DNA from: Robertmurraya siralis
Lineage (GTDB): Bacteria; Bacillota; Bacilli; Bacillales; Cytobacillaceae
Reading direction: 5' to 3'
Assembly: GCF_005502275.1 (NCBI RefSeq)
Contig: NZ_SWLZ01000009.1
Location: 1-64,000 of the forward strand
Length of the DNA stretch: 64,000 nt
Shown here: piece by piece, positions 15,945 through 27,544 of the stretch
Position numbering within the stretch: position 1 is the stretch's first letter
Layout: the number at the start of each line of letters is the position of its first letter
Translations under genes and position numbers: made by a program
The notes under the pieces: generated by a model
Seen by the model: only the letters and a program-made list of their open reading frames with translations
Databases searched by the model: none
What the model was told of the DNA's origin: nothing

Positions 15945-17813
15945 TCATTGACTCTCGTCGGTTGCTAAATTTTCATAAAAACGAAGCAAATCACCGTAAA
16001 TAATCTTGTCCGAATATTCTAATTCATATTTCGCTTTCTCATAATATGGCTCACAGCCACTCCCATCGGTGACCTCGCCTGTATTTTTGTCATAGCACGT
16101 TTCACGAGTATAAACATGATCCTTAGTTATAAAACTGCCATCCCTAAGCACGATAAACTCCATTTTATCTTTTGAAAACAAATCACTTCCAAAATTGAAG
16201 TCCCTTTTCGTATCAATCCCTAATAAGTGAAGGATCGTCGGCTTTAAATCTATTTGCCCCGATACCGTCGAAATCGTTTTACCTTTATGGCCAGGTATAT
16301 GAATGATAAGCGGTACTCGCTGCAATTGCGCGCTTACAAATGGGGTAACTTCTTCTCCTAAATATTCTCCCATTGCTCTATTGTGATTTTCAGAAATTCC
16401 ATAATGATCACCGTAAAGAATGATAATCGAATTTTCGTAAATTCCTTCATCCTTTAAGCTTTGAATAAAGTTTTTAAGTGCTTCATCCTGATAACGGACG
16501 GTCGGAAAATAATTATTCAATGTTTTCGAATTTGAAGTATATGGTTGAACCATTTTATCTTCTTCATCTAATTCGAACGGAAAATGATTCGTAAGCGTGA
16601 TAAATTTAGCATAATAAGGCTGTGGCATCTCTTTTAAATGCTGAATTGATTGCTGAAAGAAATCATCATCTTTGAGTCCCCAGCCAACAGAGTTTTCTTC
16701 ATTCACATCATAATCATTAATTTCGTAAAAACGTTCATAGCCTAATGAATCATACATGATATCACGATTCCAAAAGCTTTTATTATTGGCATGAAGCGTA
16801 GCTGTAAAATAGCCATTTTCACTCAAGATGCTCGGACTTGCCTCAAATTCATTTCCTGAGTGGGTAAAAAAGACAGCACCTCTCCCTAAAGGATACAGGG
16901 AATTATCAACAAGGAATTCAGAATCTGACGTTTTTCCTTGCCCAGTTTGATGATAAAAGTTCTCAAAGTAGTAGCTTTCCTTGATAAAGTCATTTAAAAA
17001 TGGAGTGATCTCTTCCCCATTAACCGTGTTATTAATGACAAAGCTTTGCGTTGATTCCATCGATATTAAAATAACATTCTTCCCTTTTGCAATTCCAAAC
17101 ATTTCTTCATCTGGCTTCTTATAATTCGCCCGGATATAGTTTTCAATATCGACAAGTTCACTTCCATCTGCTAACGCTCGTTGAGCAGACGATTTTGATT
17201 GTAAAAATAAATCATATAAATGGTAATTATACGTACCGATGTTTTTAACGAGCATTTCTCGATCAAATGTACGGGTTAATAACTGTGGTCTTTCTGTTTC
17301 GGCCAAACCTAAATTAGCAAAAGAAATAGCAATTGCCACTAAAAAAAATACTCTTTTTCCAACTTTTCCATAACTGCGATTCTCCAAAAATGCAGGCTTG
17401 AACTTTATTGCCAGGAGCAAAATGAAAAAGTCAATAAAATAAGCTAAGTCCCGAAAATGAATCAATTCTCCTGCACTGCTTCCTAAATCAGACATATTGC
17501 TTGTTTGCATAAGAACAGGAAGCGTTAAAAAGTCATTGAAGAAACGGTAAAAAACGACATTGGCGAATAAAACGGTTGAAATTAAAAAGCTTGTAATTAA
17601 AATATAGCGATTGCGAATTTTCTCTTTCATTAGTAAACTAAGCCCTAATATAAACATAAGGAAACTAAGAGGGTTGATAAAGAGAATTAATTCTTGTCTC
17701 CAGTTCTCAATATTTATTTCAAAACTAGTTTTATAGACGATATATGTCTTGATCCATAGAAGTATTATGGCAAGCACGGTTATCGATACTTTGGAATCTT
17801 TTAAATAGCGCAT
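15945..17813 (-). CDS. yqgS: YqgS, lipoteichoic-acid synthase family
   Basis: A 622-residue LtaS-type glycerolphosphate transferase. Five hydrophobic segments fill the first 200 residues, and an extracellular sulfatase-like domain follows. The threonine nucleophile lies in [13 protein letters not shown]; metal-binding marks include ISMEST (Glu) and [16 protein letters not shown] (Asp-His). It builds polyglycerolphosphate for lipoteichoic acid. In B. subtilis YqgS is one of several paralogs of LtaS and is used in sporulating cells. I chose the ATG at 17813 because seven consecutive G precede it by four bases; upstream in-frame ATG lacks a good site. It is monocistronic. Confidence 0.92.
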   Translation of the reverse strand: MRYLKDSKVSITVLAIILLWIKTYIVYKTSFEINIENWRQELILFINPLSFLMFILGLSLLMKEKIRNRYILITSFLISTVLFANVVFYRFFNDFLTLPVLMQTSNMSDLGSSAGELIHFRDLAYFIDFFILLLAIKFKPAFLENRSYGKVGKRVFFLVAIAISFANLGLAETERPQLLTRTFDREMLVKNIGTYNYHLYDLFLQSKSSAQRALADGSELVDIENYIRANYKKPDEEMFGIAKGKNVILISMESTQSFVINNTVNGEEITPFLNDFIKESYYFENFYHQTGQGKTSDSEFLVDNSLYPLGRGAVFFTHSGNEFEASPSILSENGYFTATLHANNKSFWNRDIMYDSLGYERFYEINDYDVNEENSVGWGLKDDDFFQQSIQHLKEMPQPYYAKFITLTNHFPFELDEEDKMVQPYTSNSKTLNNYFPTVRYQDEALKNFIQSLKDEGIYENSIIILYGDHYGISENHNRAMGEYLGEEVTPFVSAQLQRVPLIIHIPGHKGKTISTVSGQIDLKPTILHLLGIDTKRDFNFGSDLFSKDKMEFIVLRDGSFITKDHVYTRETCYDKNTGEVTDGSGCEPYYEKAKYELEYSDKIIYGDLLRFYENLATDESQ

Positions 17814-18057
17814 AATTCCCCCCCTACCGCAAGAACCTTTCATTTTTACAATATTAGGTATTTACTGATAATCAAAGATAATCTTAATACTTTTTTTACA
17901 AAAGATCAAACCAAAGTTAAAATTGTTTTTGTAAAATTATGTAATGTCCATGCGTAATACCTCACATATATTATAGACGTTTGAATGGCTAAAAAGTTTC
18001 ATTTTAGTAAACTTATCCAACATGAACAATACCCGATTCCTGCTCATTTAATTATAA

Positions 18058-18104
18058 AAAAACAGGCTCAAAAGGTGATGGTTCACTACTTTTGTCAGCC
18101 TGCT
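18058..18104. terminator. Terminator of glcK transcript
   Basis: CAGGCTCAAAAGGTGA pairs with TCACTACTTTTGTCAGCCTG with two bulges. On the minus strand a run of seven T follows. It lies about 140 bases downstream of glcK; no gene is seen between. Confidence 0.75.
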
Positions 18105-18244
18105 TTATTCATATTATTCGTTCTTTTGTGTAGAAAATACACGGGAAAACTTTTTGCTCGTAAACTCTGCAAAATTTGTCTTTATTTTAGGCTATTCTTC
18201 CCGTTTGATAACCAATAGGGTGCAAATGGCCTTTAACAGCTTTA

Positions 18245-19213
18245 TTACATACGGTTTACAACCAGCCACCCTGCACCAAGAATACCAGCATCATTTTCCA
18301 GAGTCGCAATCGAAATTGTTGTAGATTCCTTTACTCTTGAAAAGGCGAACTCATTGAAATAAGCCTGAACCCTATCTAATAGAATATTTCCCGCTTTTGA
18401 TACACCGCCACCGATAACTATTTTTTCAGGGTTTAAGGTATTCCCTAAATTGGCGAGCGCCAATCCTAGATGATAGGCTACTTCCTCAACCACTTCAAGG
18501 CTCAGCTCGTCTCCTTCACGGCCAAAGTCAAAAACATCCTTCGCGGCAATTTTTCCGTTTGCCTTGAATATTTTCATTAACTTTCCTTCGTTGTCTCGTT
18601 CTTTCTCCAGCTTTTCAGTTGCCAATCTTACGATACCAGTTGCGGAAGCGACCGTTTCCAAGCATCCTTTTTTTCCACAATTGCAGGGAGCCCCGTTACG
18701 GGAAACAGACGTAATATGGCCGATTTCTCCAGCAGAACCACTTACCCCTTGGACGATCTCTCCGTTTGTAATAATACCGCCGCCAACCCCTGTTCCTAAT
18801 GTGACACAAACTAAATCCTTAGCTCCAGCTCCCGCACCCTTCCACATTTCTCCTAGTGCAGCACAGTTCGCATCATTTTCTATATAGACAGGAAGGGAGA
18901 GCTCTTTTTCAAGTTTATCCCGCAACGGATAATGATCCTCCCACGCTAAATTAACCGTATTGTAAAGGATTCCGTTCACATAATCTACAGGTCCTGGTGC
19001 TCCCATCCCGATTCCTTCGAGGATTTCCTTTGATTGACCAAGCTCAGTTAATTTCTCTTCAATCGTTCTCGCAATATCGATCGTAATGTTCTTTCCTTTC
19101 TCCCGATTATCCGTTGGAATTTGCCACTTTGAGATAATCGTTCCCAGCGTATCAATAAATGCGATTTTTATTGAAGTACCACCTAAATCTACTCCTGCTA
19201 CCCATTTCTTCAT
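18245..19213 (-). CDS. glcK: Glucokinase, ROK family
   Basis: A 322-residue ROK-family glucose kinase. Near the N-terminus is the ATP-binding GVDLGGTSIK. The catalytic base lies in YIENDANCAALGE. A zinc site reads CNCGKKGCLETVAS, and the second phosphate-binding stretch is VTLGTGVGGG. It phosphorylates glucose from the cytoplasm to glucose-6-phosphate. The ATG at 19213 follows AAAGGAG; a longer reading frame upstream lacks support. yqgQ is its usual partner, though here 218 bases separate them. Confidence 0.95.
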   Translation of the reverse strand: MKKWVAGVDLGGTSIKIAFIDTLGTIISKWQIPTDNREKGKNITIDIARTIEEKLTELGQSKEILEGIGMGAPGPVDYVNGILYNTVNLAWEDHYPLRDKLEKELSLPVYIENDANCAALGEMWKGAGAGAKDLVCVTLGTGVGGGIITNGEIVQGVSGSAGEIGHITSVSRNGAPCNCGKKGCLETVASATGIVRLATEKLEKERDNEGKLMKIFKANGKIAAKDVFDFGREGDELSLEVVEEVAYHLGLALANLGNTLNPEKIVIGGGVSKAGNILLDRVQAYFNEFAFSRVKESTTISIATLENDAGILGAGWLVVNRM

Positions 19214-19431
19214 AACACAAACTCCTTTGCCGAATGTAAAGAGGTCGAAGCGCTGAATCACATAAGCGAACTACAGAACATGTACCCGAATAACATGAAG
19301 CAGCGTAAAAATAGTTGTTGCTTCATAGTTGCATGACATTAATCATGTTGATTTAAGCGCTAATTGACGTTTATCTTGTGAAAACTTTGCTTAATTTGCC
19401 TCTAAGCAAACAAACGAATCTATAGCCACTT

Positions 19432-19644
19432 TTAAGAAGGATTTGTTCCTTCTTCCTTCAACATTCGAATTTCATGTCTTAATAGTAGAAGCGCTGATTG
19501 AAATTCCTTCGTTTCTATTAGCTGAGACTGATATAAATCCTTTAGCTCCTCTTCCATTAGCTCCAGAGTCGCAATTCGGTCACCTACATAGATAATGGTC
19601 CCAAACCTTTTGAGAAATTGCTGTATATCGTAAATGCTTTTCAT
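19432..19644 (-). CDS. yqgQ: YqgQ, DUF910 protein
   Basis: A 70-residue helical protein of the DUF910 family (MKSIYDIQQFLKRFGTIIYV, then ATLELMEEELKDLYQSQLI). Structural work on the family suggests a three-helix single-strand nucleic acid binder, but its cell role is not settled. It sits upstream of glcK in many Bacillaceae. Start ATG with a weak but usable AAAGAGGT-type site. Confidence 0.88.
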   Translation of the reverse strand: MKSIYDIQQFLKRFGTIIYVGDRIATLELMEEELKDLYQSQLIETKEFQSALLLLRHEIRMLKEEGTNPS

Positions 19645-19750
19645 ATTAGACCTCTTTAATTTCTAAATTATATCTTCCGAGTCAAGTATAATTCAATTTT
19701 TTAAGGTCCTCAAGCAATTGTTACACAGTTGTTCAATGTTCTCTATAATA

Positions 19751-21211
19751 TTAACGATCAGGATCTTTTGGATGCAAAACACTTGGCCTGCGATTTTTTA
19801 GCGGAATTGGTGATCGAAACATAACATCGACAAACGCGCGAAAATGAAACGGGATAAACGGCCAGAGATATGGGATTCCAAATGATTGCATCCGAGCAAG
19901 GAATATAACAATCAAAACGGAACCAATTAATAAACCATATGAATGAAAAGCAGCGGTAGCAAGCAACAGAAAAATCCTTACAAGCCGATTTGCAAGGCTC
20001 ATTTCATAGCTCGGAGTTGCAAACGTTCCCAATGCAGCAATAGATAGGTATAAAATAACCTCATTCGTTAATAAACCGACTTCAACGGCTACCTGTCCAA
20101 TCATCAACGCTGCCACAAGCCCTAGTGCTGTCGCTAATGCTGAAGGGGTATGGATCGCTGCCATTCTTAACATGTCAATGCCAATTTCAACAAATATAAA
20201 TTGAAGCAACAGCGGAATTTCCCCTTTATCATTTGGTCCGATATAGGATAGAGCATCAGGAAGAAGACTGGGATTGATCGAAAATAAGTACCATAGGGGT
20301 AGAAGAAAAATGGATGCCCACACAGCCGCAAAACGGACAAATCTTAAATAAGAACCAATGATCGGTTTGTTTCGATATTCTTCGGCGTGCTGCAAATGAT
20401 GCCAATACGTACAGGGAGTAATAATGACGCTAGGAGAACCATCAACAATGATGCAAACATGACCTTCATAAAGATGACTAGCTGCTGTATCCGGCCGCTC
20501 TGTGTAACGAACAACCGGAAAGGGATTCCAATGGCGACCTGAAATGTATTCCTCTATCGTTTTCTCTGCCATCGGCACGCCGTCCGTATCAATTTTACTA
20601 AGTGAATCTTTTATTTCCTGCACCATATTTGGCTCGGCAATATCTTCAATGTAGCTAATGACAATATCTGTCTTAGAACGTCGGCCAATTTGCATGTATT
20701 CCATTCTTAACGTGCGATCCCGTACCCTTCTTCTTGTAAGGGCCGTATTAAAAACAAGCGTTTCCACATATCCATCCCTTGAGCCGCGTACAACTCTTTC
20801 TATATCTGGTTCTTCTGGGCCCCTTGCCGGATACGTACGAGCATCAATTAAGATTACTTGTTTGATTTCATCGACGACCAAGGCAGTAGGTCCTGCCAAC
20901 ACCATCTCTACGACTTTATCCAAATCATCGGTAACTTCCACTTCAACATAGGGAAGATACGTTTTGATTAGCTTGTGTAAAGTATTTGGTTCAAGTGCTT
21001 CTTTTGATAATTTTGCAAGAAATTTCATGATTAAATGTAAAATATCATCTTTGACAAATCCATCAATAAAGTAAAAGGCCATTTTTCTTTCAGCATACTC
21101 CACATCCAGCTGCAGAACATCGAAGCTCTTTTCAACACCCAATTGTTCTTTTAAGTAGCTGATGTTTTCGTCTATGTTGGCATGCACAAGTTTCTTAGCT
21201 TTTTCCTCCAT
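19751..21211 (-). CDS. GerA-family spore germination protein, SpoVAF-like
   Basis: A 486-residue protein of the GerA/SpoVAF family. The N-terminal 240 residues are cytosolic (NIDENISYLKEQLGVEKSFD, FYFIDGFVKDD) and hold the family EPDIERVVRGSRDGYVETL stretch. The C-terminal part has five or so membrane helices (SYLRFVRFAAVWASIFLLPL, IPLLLQFIFVEIGIDMLRM, TFATPSYEMSLANRLVRIFL). It resembles SpoVAF, a subunit of an ion channel that helps spores germinate. The ATG at 21211 follows GAGGTGG; an ATG 16 codons earlier lacks a site. B. subtilis spoVAF lies in the spoVA operon, so this is a separate or relocated copy. Confidence 0.85.
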   Translation of the reverse strand: MEEKAKKLVHANIDENISYLKEQLGVEKSFDVLQLDVEYAERKMAFYFIDGFVKDDILHLIMKFLAKLSKEALEPNTLHKLIKTYLPYVEVEVTDDLDKVVEMVLAGPTALVVDEIKQVILIDARTYPARGPEEPDIERVVRGSRDGYVETLVFNTALTRRRVRDRTLRMEYMQIGRRSKTDIVISYIEDIAEPNMVQEIKDSLSKIDTDGVPMAEKTIEEYISGRHWNPFPVVRYTERPDTAASHLYEGHVCIIVDGSPSVIITPCTYWHHLQHAEEYRNKPIIGSYLRFVRFAAVWASIFLLPLWYLFSINPSLLPDALSYIGPNDKGEIPLLLQFIFVEIGIDMLRMAAIHTPSALATALGLVAALMIGQVAVEVGLLTNEVILYLSIAALGTFATPSYEMSLANRLVRIFLLLATAAFHSYGLLIGSVLIVIFLARMQSFGIPYLWPFIPFHFRAFVDVMFRSPIPLKNRRPSVLHPKDPDR

Positions 21212-21412
21212 AATCCACCTCAAATCCTTTTCCAACAATGTCCTCTTCAGCTTAGACATTCCAAGGAAAAAAAATACTCTGCCATCCTTGAGGAATTAAT
21301 AAGGTGAACTAACATTTATTTAGTTTTATCGTTTTTTTCTTTTAGGCTTTATTAAAAGCAGTGATCGAAAACGGAGATCATTCGGATTTTAATCACAATT
21401 CCATCCAGAACT

Positions 21413-21447
21413 GACAAAAGACATCGATAGTCTCGATGCCTTTTGTC
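21413..21447. terminator. Terminator of gluP
   Basis: GACAAAAGACATCGA pairs with TCGATGCCTTTTGTC with one mismatch over a short loop. It lies 13 bases after the gluP stop on the minus strand. A similar hairpin core occurs after the YqzC-like gene. Confidence 0.75.
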
Positions 21448-21459
21448 GACAATTTGAAA

Positions 21460-22986
21460 TCAATTAAATTGATTTAACAACTGGTGATATTCATCCGTTG
21501 GGTTAATTTCCACCGCTTTTTCTGCATGAACCTTAGCTTTTTCAAATTCCTGCTTATGTAAATAAACAAGGGCAAGATTATAGTGTGCTTCATGGAAATT
21601 TGGCTCTACTTCTATTGCTTTTAAAAGTGATTTTTCGGCCTCGTCAAACTTTTCCAACTTTATTTCAGAAAAGGACAATAAAAAATAATATTGAGCAGAC
21701 GGCTCCTCCCTATTCGGAAAATCACTTAATAGCTGGTACGCTTCTGTAAATCTTTCTGATTCGAAATAATCTTGAACAAGTACTAATACAGATGTTTCAT
21801 CTAAAACCTGCTTTGGATTTTCAAAACCATATCGAAGCATCCCACCTGCTACAACAAGAGTTAGCGCTAAACAAATCGCTTGCAGTGCAATCTTCCGCTT
21901 TTTTGGAAAATGAACAATACCTGAAGCTAAGAAGCCACCGATAAGACCACCAATATGACCTGCATTATCGATTCCGGGAACAGTAAAACCAAATAATAAA
22001 TTGAGCGCTAAGACGACAAAAATATTAAGTCCCATTGTTCGAAGAAACAATTTGGGATAAGTGGCGCCAAAATAAAGCAAAGCACCAAAACAGCCAAAAA
22101 TGGCACCACTGGCACCAGCAGAAAGATTAGGACTAAAAATGAAACTCGCAACAGTACCGGCAAAACCAGCTAAAATATAAATGAACAAGAAGCGACCCCT
22201 GCCAAATATTCTTTCCACCGCCGTCCCTAAATAGAATAAGGCCAGCGTATTCATTGCTAAGTGAAGAAAACCAATATGTAAAACCATTGGCGTGAGGAAA
22301 CGCCACCACTCTCCTTCTAAAATAAGCGGGTTAAATTTTGCGCCAAATTGAATTAATGTACTTGTGTCGGTGCTCCCACCAAACACCTCAAGTACTAAAA
22401 ACATCAAGACTTGAATCGCAATAAACATATATGTAAAAAATGGTTTTCCTTGTTCAAAAAGAGCTTTCTCCTGTCTTTCACGTTGAACAGCAGTATTTAA
22501 AACCTCTCTTTTCAGCTTTTCAACCGCTTCCTCCTCCACAGGGATTTGCTCGGAAATGTTAAGCTCCATATTGAAAAGCTTTTCTAATCGCTGGATTTCC
22601 TCGATATAATTAGAATTTGCAATTAGAGAGGACGTTACCTTCGTCTTATTTTGTACCGGATCAAAGTAAGGCTTTAACAGCCGAAATTCATAATCATCAA
22701 CAGGTGGATAGGACGAAACATAAATATTCGCAACTTGAAGCTCGCCCCTTGTCATTTGTTTTCGGATTCTTTCACCATTTACTGCGGTTCGTTCAATATC
22801 CTGCTGCAACCAGTTACTCCAATCAATATCATAATGAAGCAAGCGAACTATTTGAGCTTGTCTATTTTCTCTTTTTTCCAACCATAGTTCATTTTGATCA
22901 CTGGATAACTTTATCATTCTATAGCCAAGCTCAACAATAAATCCATGAGCAAGTTTCCAAAATAAATAGCGTTCGTTATTAATCAA
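21460..22986 (-). CDS. gluP: GluP/YqgP rhomboid protease with TPR repeats
   Basis: A 508-residue rhomboid protease. An N-terminal 170-residue cytosolic domain is followed by about seven membrane segments starting at FFTYMFIAIQVLMFLVLEVF. The catalytic serine lies in SAGASGAIFG and the histidine in NAGHIGG; the HxxxN pair is in HIGFLHLAMNTLALF. Two or three TPR units follow (EEPSAQYYFLLSFSEIKLEK, EAHYNLALVYLHKQEFEKA). In B. subtilis it cleaves membrane proteins such as the magnesium transporter MgtE. Start is TTG at 22986 with GGGGGAATTT upstream. Confidence 0.93.
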   Translation of the reverse strand: MINNERYLFWKLAHGFIVELGYRMIKLSSDQNELWLEKRENRQAQIVRLLHYDIDWSNWLQQDIERTAVNGERIRKQMTRGELQVANIYVSSYPPVDDYEFRLLKPYFDPVQNKTKVTSSLIANSNYIEEIQRLEKLFNMELNISEQIPVEEEAVEKLKREVLNTAVQRERQEKALFEQGKPFFTYMFIAIQVLMFLVLEVFGGSTDTSTLIQFGAKFNPLILEGEWWRFLTPMVLHIGFLHLAMNTLALFYLGTAVERIFGRGRFLFIYILAGFAGTVASFIFSPNLSAGASGAIFGCFGALLYFGATYPKLFLRTMGLNIFVVLALNLLFGFTVPGIDNAGHIGGLIGGFLASGIVHFPKKRKIALQAICLALTLVVAGGMLRYGFENPKQVLDETSVLVLVQDYFESERFTEAYQLLSDFPNREEPSAQYYFLLSFSEIKLEKFDEAEKSLLKAIEVEPNFHEAHYNLALVYLHKQEFEKAKVHAEKAVEINPTDEYHQLLNQFN

Positions 22987-23148
22987 AAATTCCCCCTACT
23001 TTCACATCACAAATCTTATTCATTCAGAGAGTCCATTCATTACCTCCATTATAAACAAATATTGTGGAATTTTATAAGAATAGCCCCTTACGCGATTAAA
23101 AAGATGACAATCTAACCGTAGATACAGCCACTTTCCCATGATTTATCT

Positions 23149-23243
23149 GCTTTGTTCAACAATATTGATGATCGATTTTTGACCCAGCTTTTGTGAAACA
23201 ACGCTTTCACACGAAATAAACAACACCTGCATATAACAAATCC
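23149..23243. repeat. MITE-like repeat, copy A (95 bp)
   Basis: Begins GCTTTGTTCAACAATATTG and ends GCATATAACAAATCC, the same ends as the copies at 27165 and 62471. The middle (CGATTTTTGACCCAGCTTTTG then GAAACAACGCTTTCACACGA in outline) is shortened. No coding capacity. Confidence 0.6.
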
Positions 23244-23335
23244 ATGTAAAAAAATGAGAAAAGGAGAATGGGCATAAAGCAAAAAAGGCGAAAGCCCTCT
23301 TTTAATCACTATCCAATAACCAAAAATACCCAAAA

Positions 23336-23402
23336 ACCTACACAAAAGAAAAAGCTGATATCAAAAAGTCGTTTCCAACGACCTGTTGATACAGCCTCTC
23401 TT
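23336..23402. terminator. Terminator of 68-aa membrane protein gene
   Basis: AGCTGATATCAAAAAGTCG pairs with CGACCTGTTGATACAGCCT, an imperfect 18-bp stem similar to the pbpA terminator. It lies on the minus strand just after the 68-residue gene. Confidence 0.75.
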
Positions 23403-23405
23403 AAA

Positions 23406-23612
23406 TTAACTATTTCCATATTGTTTTTGTGCTCCGCCTGAAAATAGACTGCTAAACATCTGATTACGAACGAGGGGAATGCGCATAAAGGACGAGACTA
23501 AAACCCTTCTCATCATGCTATTTCCCAGTAAAAAGTTGGCAAGGCGAAAGCGATTCTGAAATACCCAGTAGCCTCCGATTCCAATGAGAAGCAATGATAC
23601 TAAACGACCCAT
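23406..23612 (-). CDS. Small membrane-associated protein, YqgO-position
   Basis: A 68-residue protein starting MGRLVSLLLIGIGGYWVFQN and continuing RFRLANFLLGNSMMRRVLVS, with basic and hydrophobic stretches. It looks membrane associated. Its place upstream of gluP matches the small yqgO gene of B. subtilis, but I cannot confirm homology. The ATG follows AGGAGGGATATAA. Confidence 0.7.
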   Translation of the reverse strand: MGRLVSLLLIGIGGYWVFQNRFRLANFLLGNSMMRRVLVSSFMRIPLVRNQMFSSLFSGGAQKQYGNS

Positions 23613-23755
23613 TTATATCCCTCCTATGGAAATAGTTTGAGATATTTTCTTGGCTTTTATCCGAAAAACCTGGAATAATTTTTTGACTGTGAAGCTTACA
23701 AATTGAGCATAGACAGGGACTGTCAATCACCCAAATCTTTCTCAAAAAAATAAAT

Positions 23756-25504
<1,749 letters not shown>

Positions 25505-25512
<8 letters not shown>

Positions 25513-26074
25513 GGGTAGATATAATCTCCTCTGTCGTCACAATTTGTCTGACAGGTATATCATGACTCTCGATAGGAAGAGCGTCAAGCAATTGCAACGG
25601 AAAAGCCAATGCTACATTGTTTCCTTGATAATCCGCCATAAATCGGTCATAGTACCCGCCGCCAAAGCCAAGGCGATATCCGCTCTTCGTAAAGGCTAAT
25701 CCTGGTACGATCAATAAATCAATTTTTTCTTTCTCGACTTTTAGCGTTTGTTCAACAATTGGTTCGTATAGCCCATAATAAACGCTTTCTAACTGCTCAA
25801 ATGCGGTCAAGACCCGAAAATGCATCCTTCTTTTTTGGGGCTCACATTTAGCCACGACAACCACTTTATCCTCTTCCCAGGCTTTTCGAATAATTTGATA
25901 TGTATCGACTTCAGGTACTCGAGAGATTGTAATGCCAATCACTTTGGCCTCCTGCCAGAGCGAAGTCGAAAATAAATTTTGTGCAATCTTGTACGAGAGA
26001 TGCTCATATTCAGGTTTAGACATTTTTTGTAACTGTGCTTGTAAAGATTTTCGCAGTTTTGTTTTCTCTTCCAT
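25505..26074 (-). CDS. yqgN: 5-formyltetrahydrofolate cyclo-ligase
   Basis: A 189-residue enzyme that turns 5-formyl-THF into methenyl-THF with ATP. The family marks are LRKSLQAQLQKM near the start, the RMHFR segment near residue 85 and GYRLGFGGGYYDRFMADY (phosphate and folate binding). The ATG at 26074 follows GTGGAGG by six bases; a longer reading upstream lacks a site. It is first in an operon with the DUF92 and ldh genes. Confidence 0.93.
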
Positions 26075-26171
26075 GCTTTGCCTCCACAAGTAGTTTATTA
26101 AGAAATTATATAAGCGGCTTGTATCCGTCATAGATGTACGAAATAAAAGAATGAACATCCTTTCCTAAATC

Positions 26172-26203
26172 ATAAAAAAACAGCAGGAAATAGATTCCCA
26201 CTG
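26172..26203. terminator. Terminator of rpmG
   Basis: CAGCAGGAAA pairs with TTCCCACTG around TAGA; the minus strand continues with seven T. It lies just after rpmG and separates it from yqgN. Confidence 0.85.
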
Positions 26204-26204
26204 T

Positions 26205-26369
<165 letters not shown>

Positions 26370-26453
26370 CTACTATCTAACTGTTGTTCCACATACGACT
26401 TTTCTATAATATCACTTTTTGCAAGGAAATGCTAGTGCGTTTTTTCTTCTTGT

Positions 26454-27077
26454 TCATATAAACAGCAAAGCTTTTTTTATTGCTTGATTAAGCTGCAGCG
26501 CTTCTTTTTTACTTTCCCCTACTACCGTCCAAGAACTTGCCTTGCAGGTTTCATTAACGGCGATCGTTCCATCCAATGAAAAAATACTCGCCATCATCCC
26601 TTTAGCCATTGGCTGGTACTGAAGAACTCCTTTTCCAAGCGATTGCCATATATTTTCTGTATTAACCTTCCACATCGGTTGTACTGTAGCTTGATCCATC
26701 GTCTTGCCTTGACAGTATCCATTGACTAAATAAAGCAGTGGGTTCATTATATGAAATATCGCTTTTTCCACCGGAGCAACAAAGGTAAGAACCTCTTTTG
26801 AGATTTCCGGATAGTGATGAACAAAGAGCACCTTAATATCCCTTATTTCGTCCCCATGATTTTTTATAAACATCTCATGAATTTTCGTTTTTGAATGTAT
26901 GGAACGTTCTTTCACAATGACTGATATATTCTCTTCAGAAATAAGCTTTTCCCGACTATCCCTAAGCCAATATATTTTCCCACCGATCCAAATGCCAGGT
27001 GTCGCCATCAATCCACTATAAACATTATTTTCACGTTCAGTACTGGTTATTGTATTAAGTGTTATATTTGCTTCCAT
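26454..27077 (-). CDS. Unrecognised 207-aa protein
   Basis: I do not recognise this protein. The N-terminal half contains GLMATPGIWIGGKIYWLR and a basic helical segment; the middle (HIMNPLLYLVNGYCQGKTMD) looks amphipathic. The C-terminal half has a GKGVLQYQPMAKGMMASIF stretch. No clear membrane segment or signal peptide. The ATG lies behind AAGGGGAAGT. It stands alone between rpmG and the divergent YqzD-like gene, in the area where B. subtilis holds other small yqg genes. Codon use looks native. Confidence 0.65.
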   Translation of the reverse strand: MEANITLNTITSTERENNVYSGLMATPGIWIGGKIYWLRDSREKLISEENISVIVKERSIHSKTKIHEMFIKNHGDEIRDIKVLFVHHYPEISKEVLTFVAPVEKAIFHIMNPLLYLVNGYCQGKTMDQATVQPMWKVNTENIWQSLGKGVLQYQPMAKGMMASIFSLDGTIAVNETCKASSWTVVGESKKEALQLNQAIKKALLFI

Positions 27078-27544
27078 TACTTCCCCTTCTCATCATATTT
27101 ATTTTGATATTCCCAATTGCATATTTGCGATCATCATGATTTCTTATGAATTTTTTAGATATTGGCTTTGTTAAACAATATTGTTGAGAAAACTTTTTTG
27201 CTTATTTCATGTGAAACCTTGGTTTCACATATCTTTCTGCATAACTGAAGGACGTAAGCCAAAATCAATACCGACATATAACAAAGCCTAAATATTCAAT
27301 AATGTCAGAAAAAAACATTTCAATGAGCTCTCCTTTATGTTAGCACTGATAGCGGGAGCCCACAATAAACGCATTTTGTCATTTTTTGTTTTCATTTGGA
27401 GACCACTTTCACTCGTTATAAATCTGCAATTTTCCCTGTAAAATAGCAATTATTAGTTTCTTTCGTCAATACCATCGAAAAACGTCGATTTAAATGGTAA
27501 AATGGTCTTCGTACGAACTGACCAACATAAAGAGGTGAAAGACA
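27078..27544. other. Divergent intergenic region
   Basis: About 467 bases without a gene, between the unrecognised gene and the YqzD-like gene. It contains the longest complete MITE-like copy (27165-27289). The 27480-27545 stretch leads into the AGAGGTGAAAG site of the YqzD-like gene. I see no other element. Confidence 0.5.
27165..27289. repeat. MITE-like repeat, copy B (125 bp, complete)
   Basis: Ends are GGCTTTGTTA and TAACAAAGCC, perfect 10-bp inverted repeats. In the middle TGTGAAACC-TT-GGTTTCACA (27211-27230) forms a hairpin. It carries no ORF. This is the best copy of the family and defines its limits. Confidence 0.75.

Noticed and set aside
23112-23345. 77-codon ORF on the minus strand overlapping the MITE-like copy A
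   Set aside because: Most of its frame lies within a repeat, it has no ribosome binding site and it resembles no protein; noncoding is more likely.
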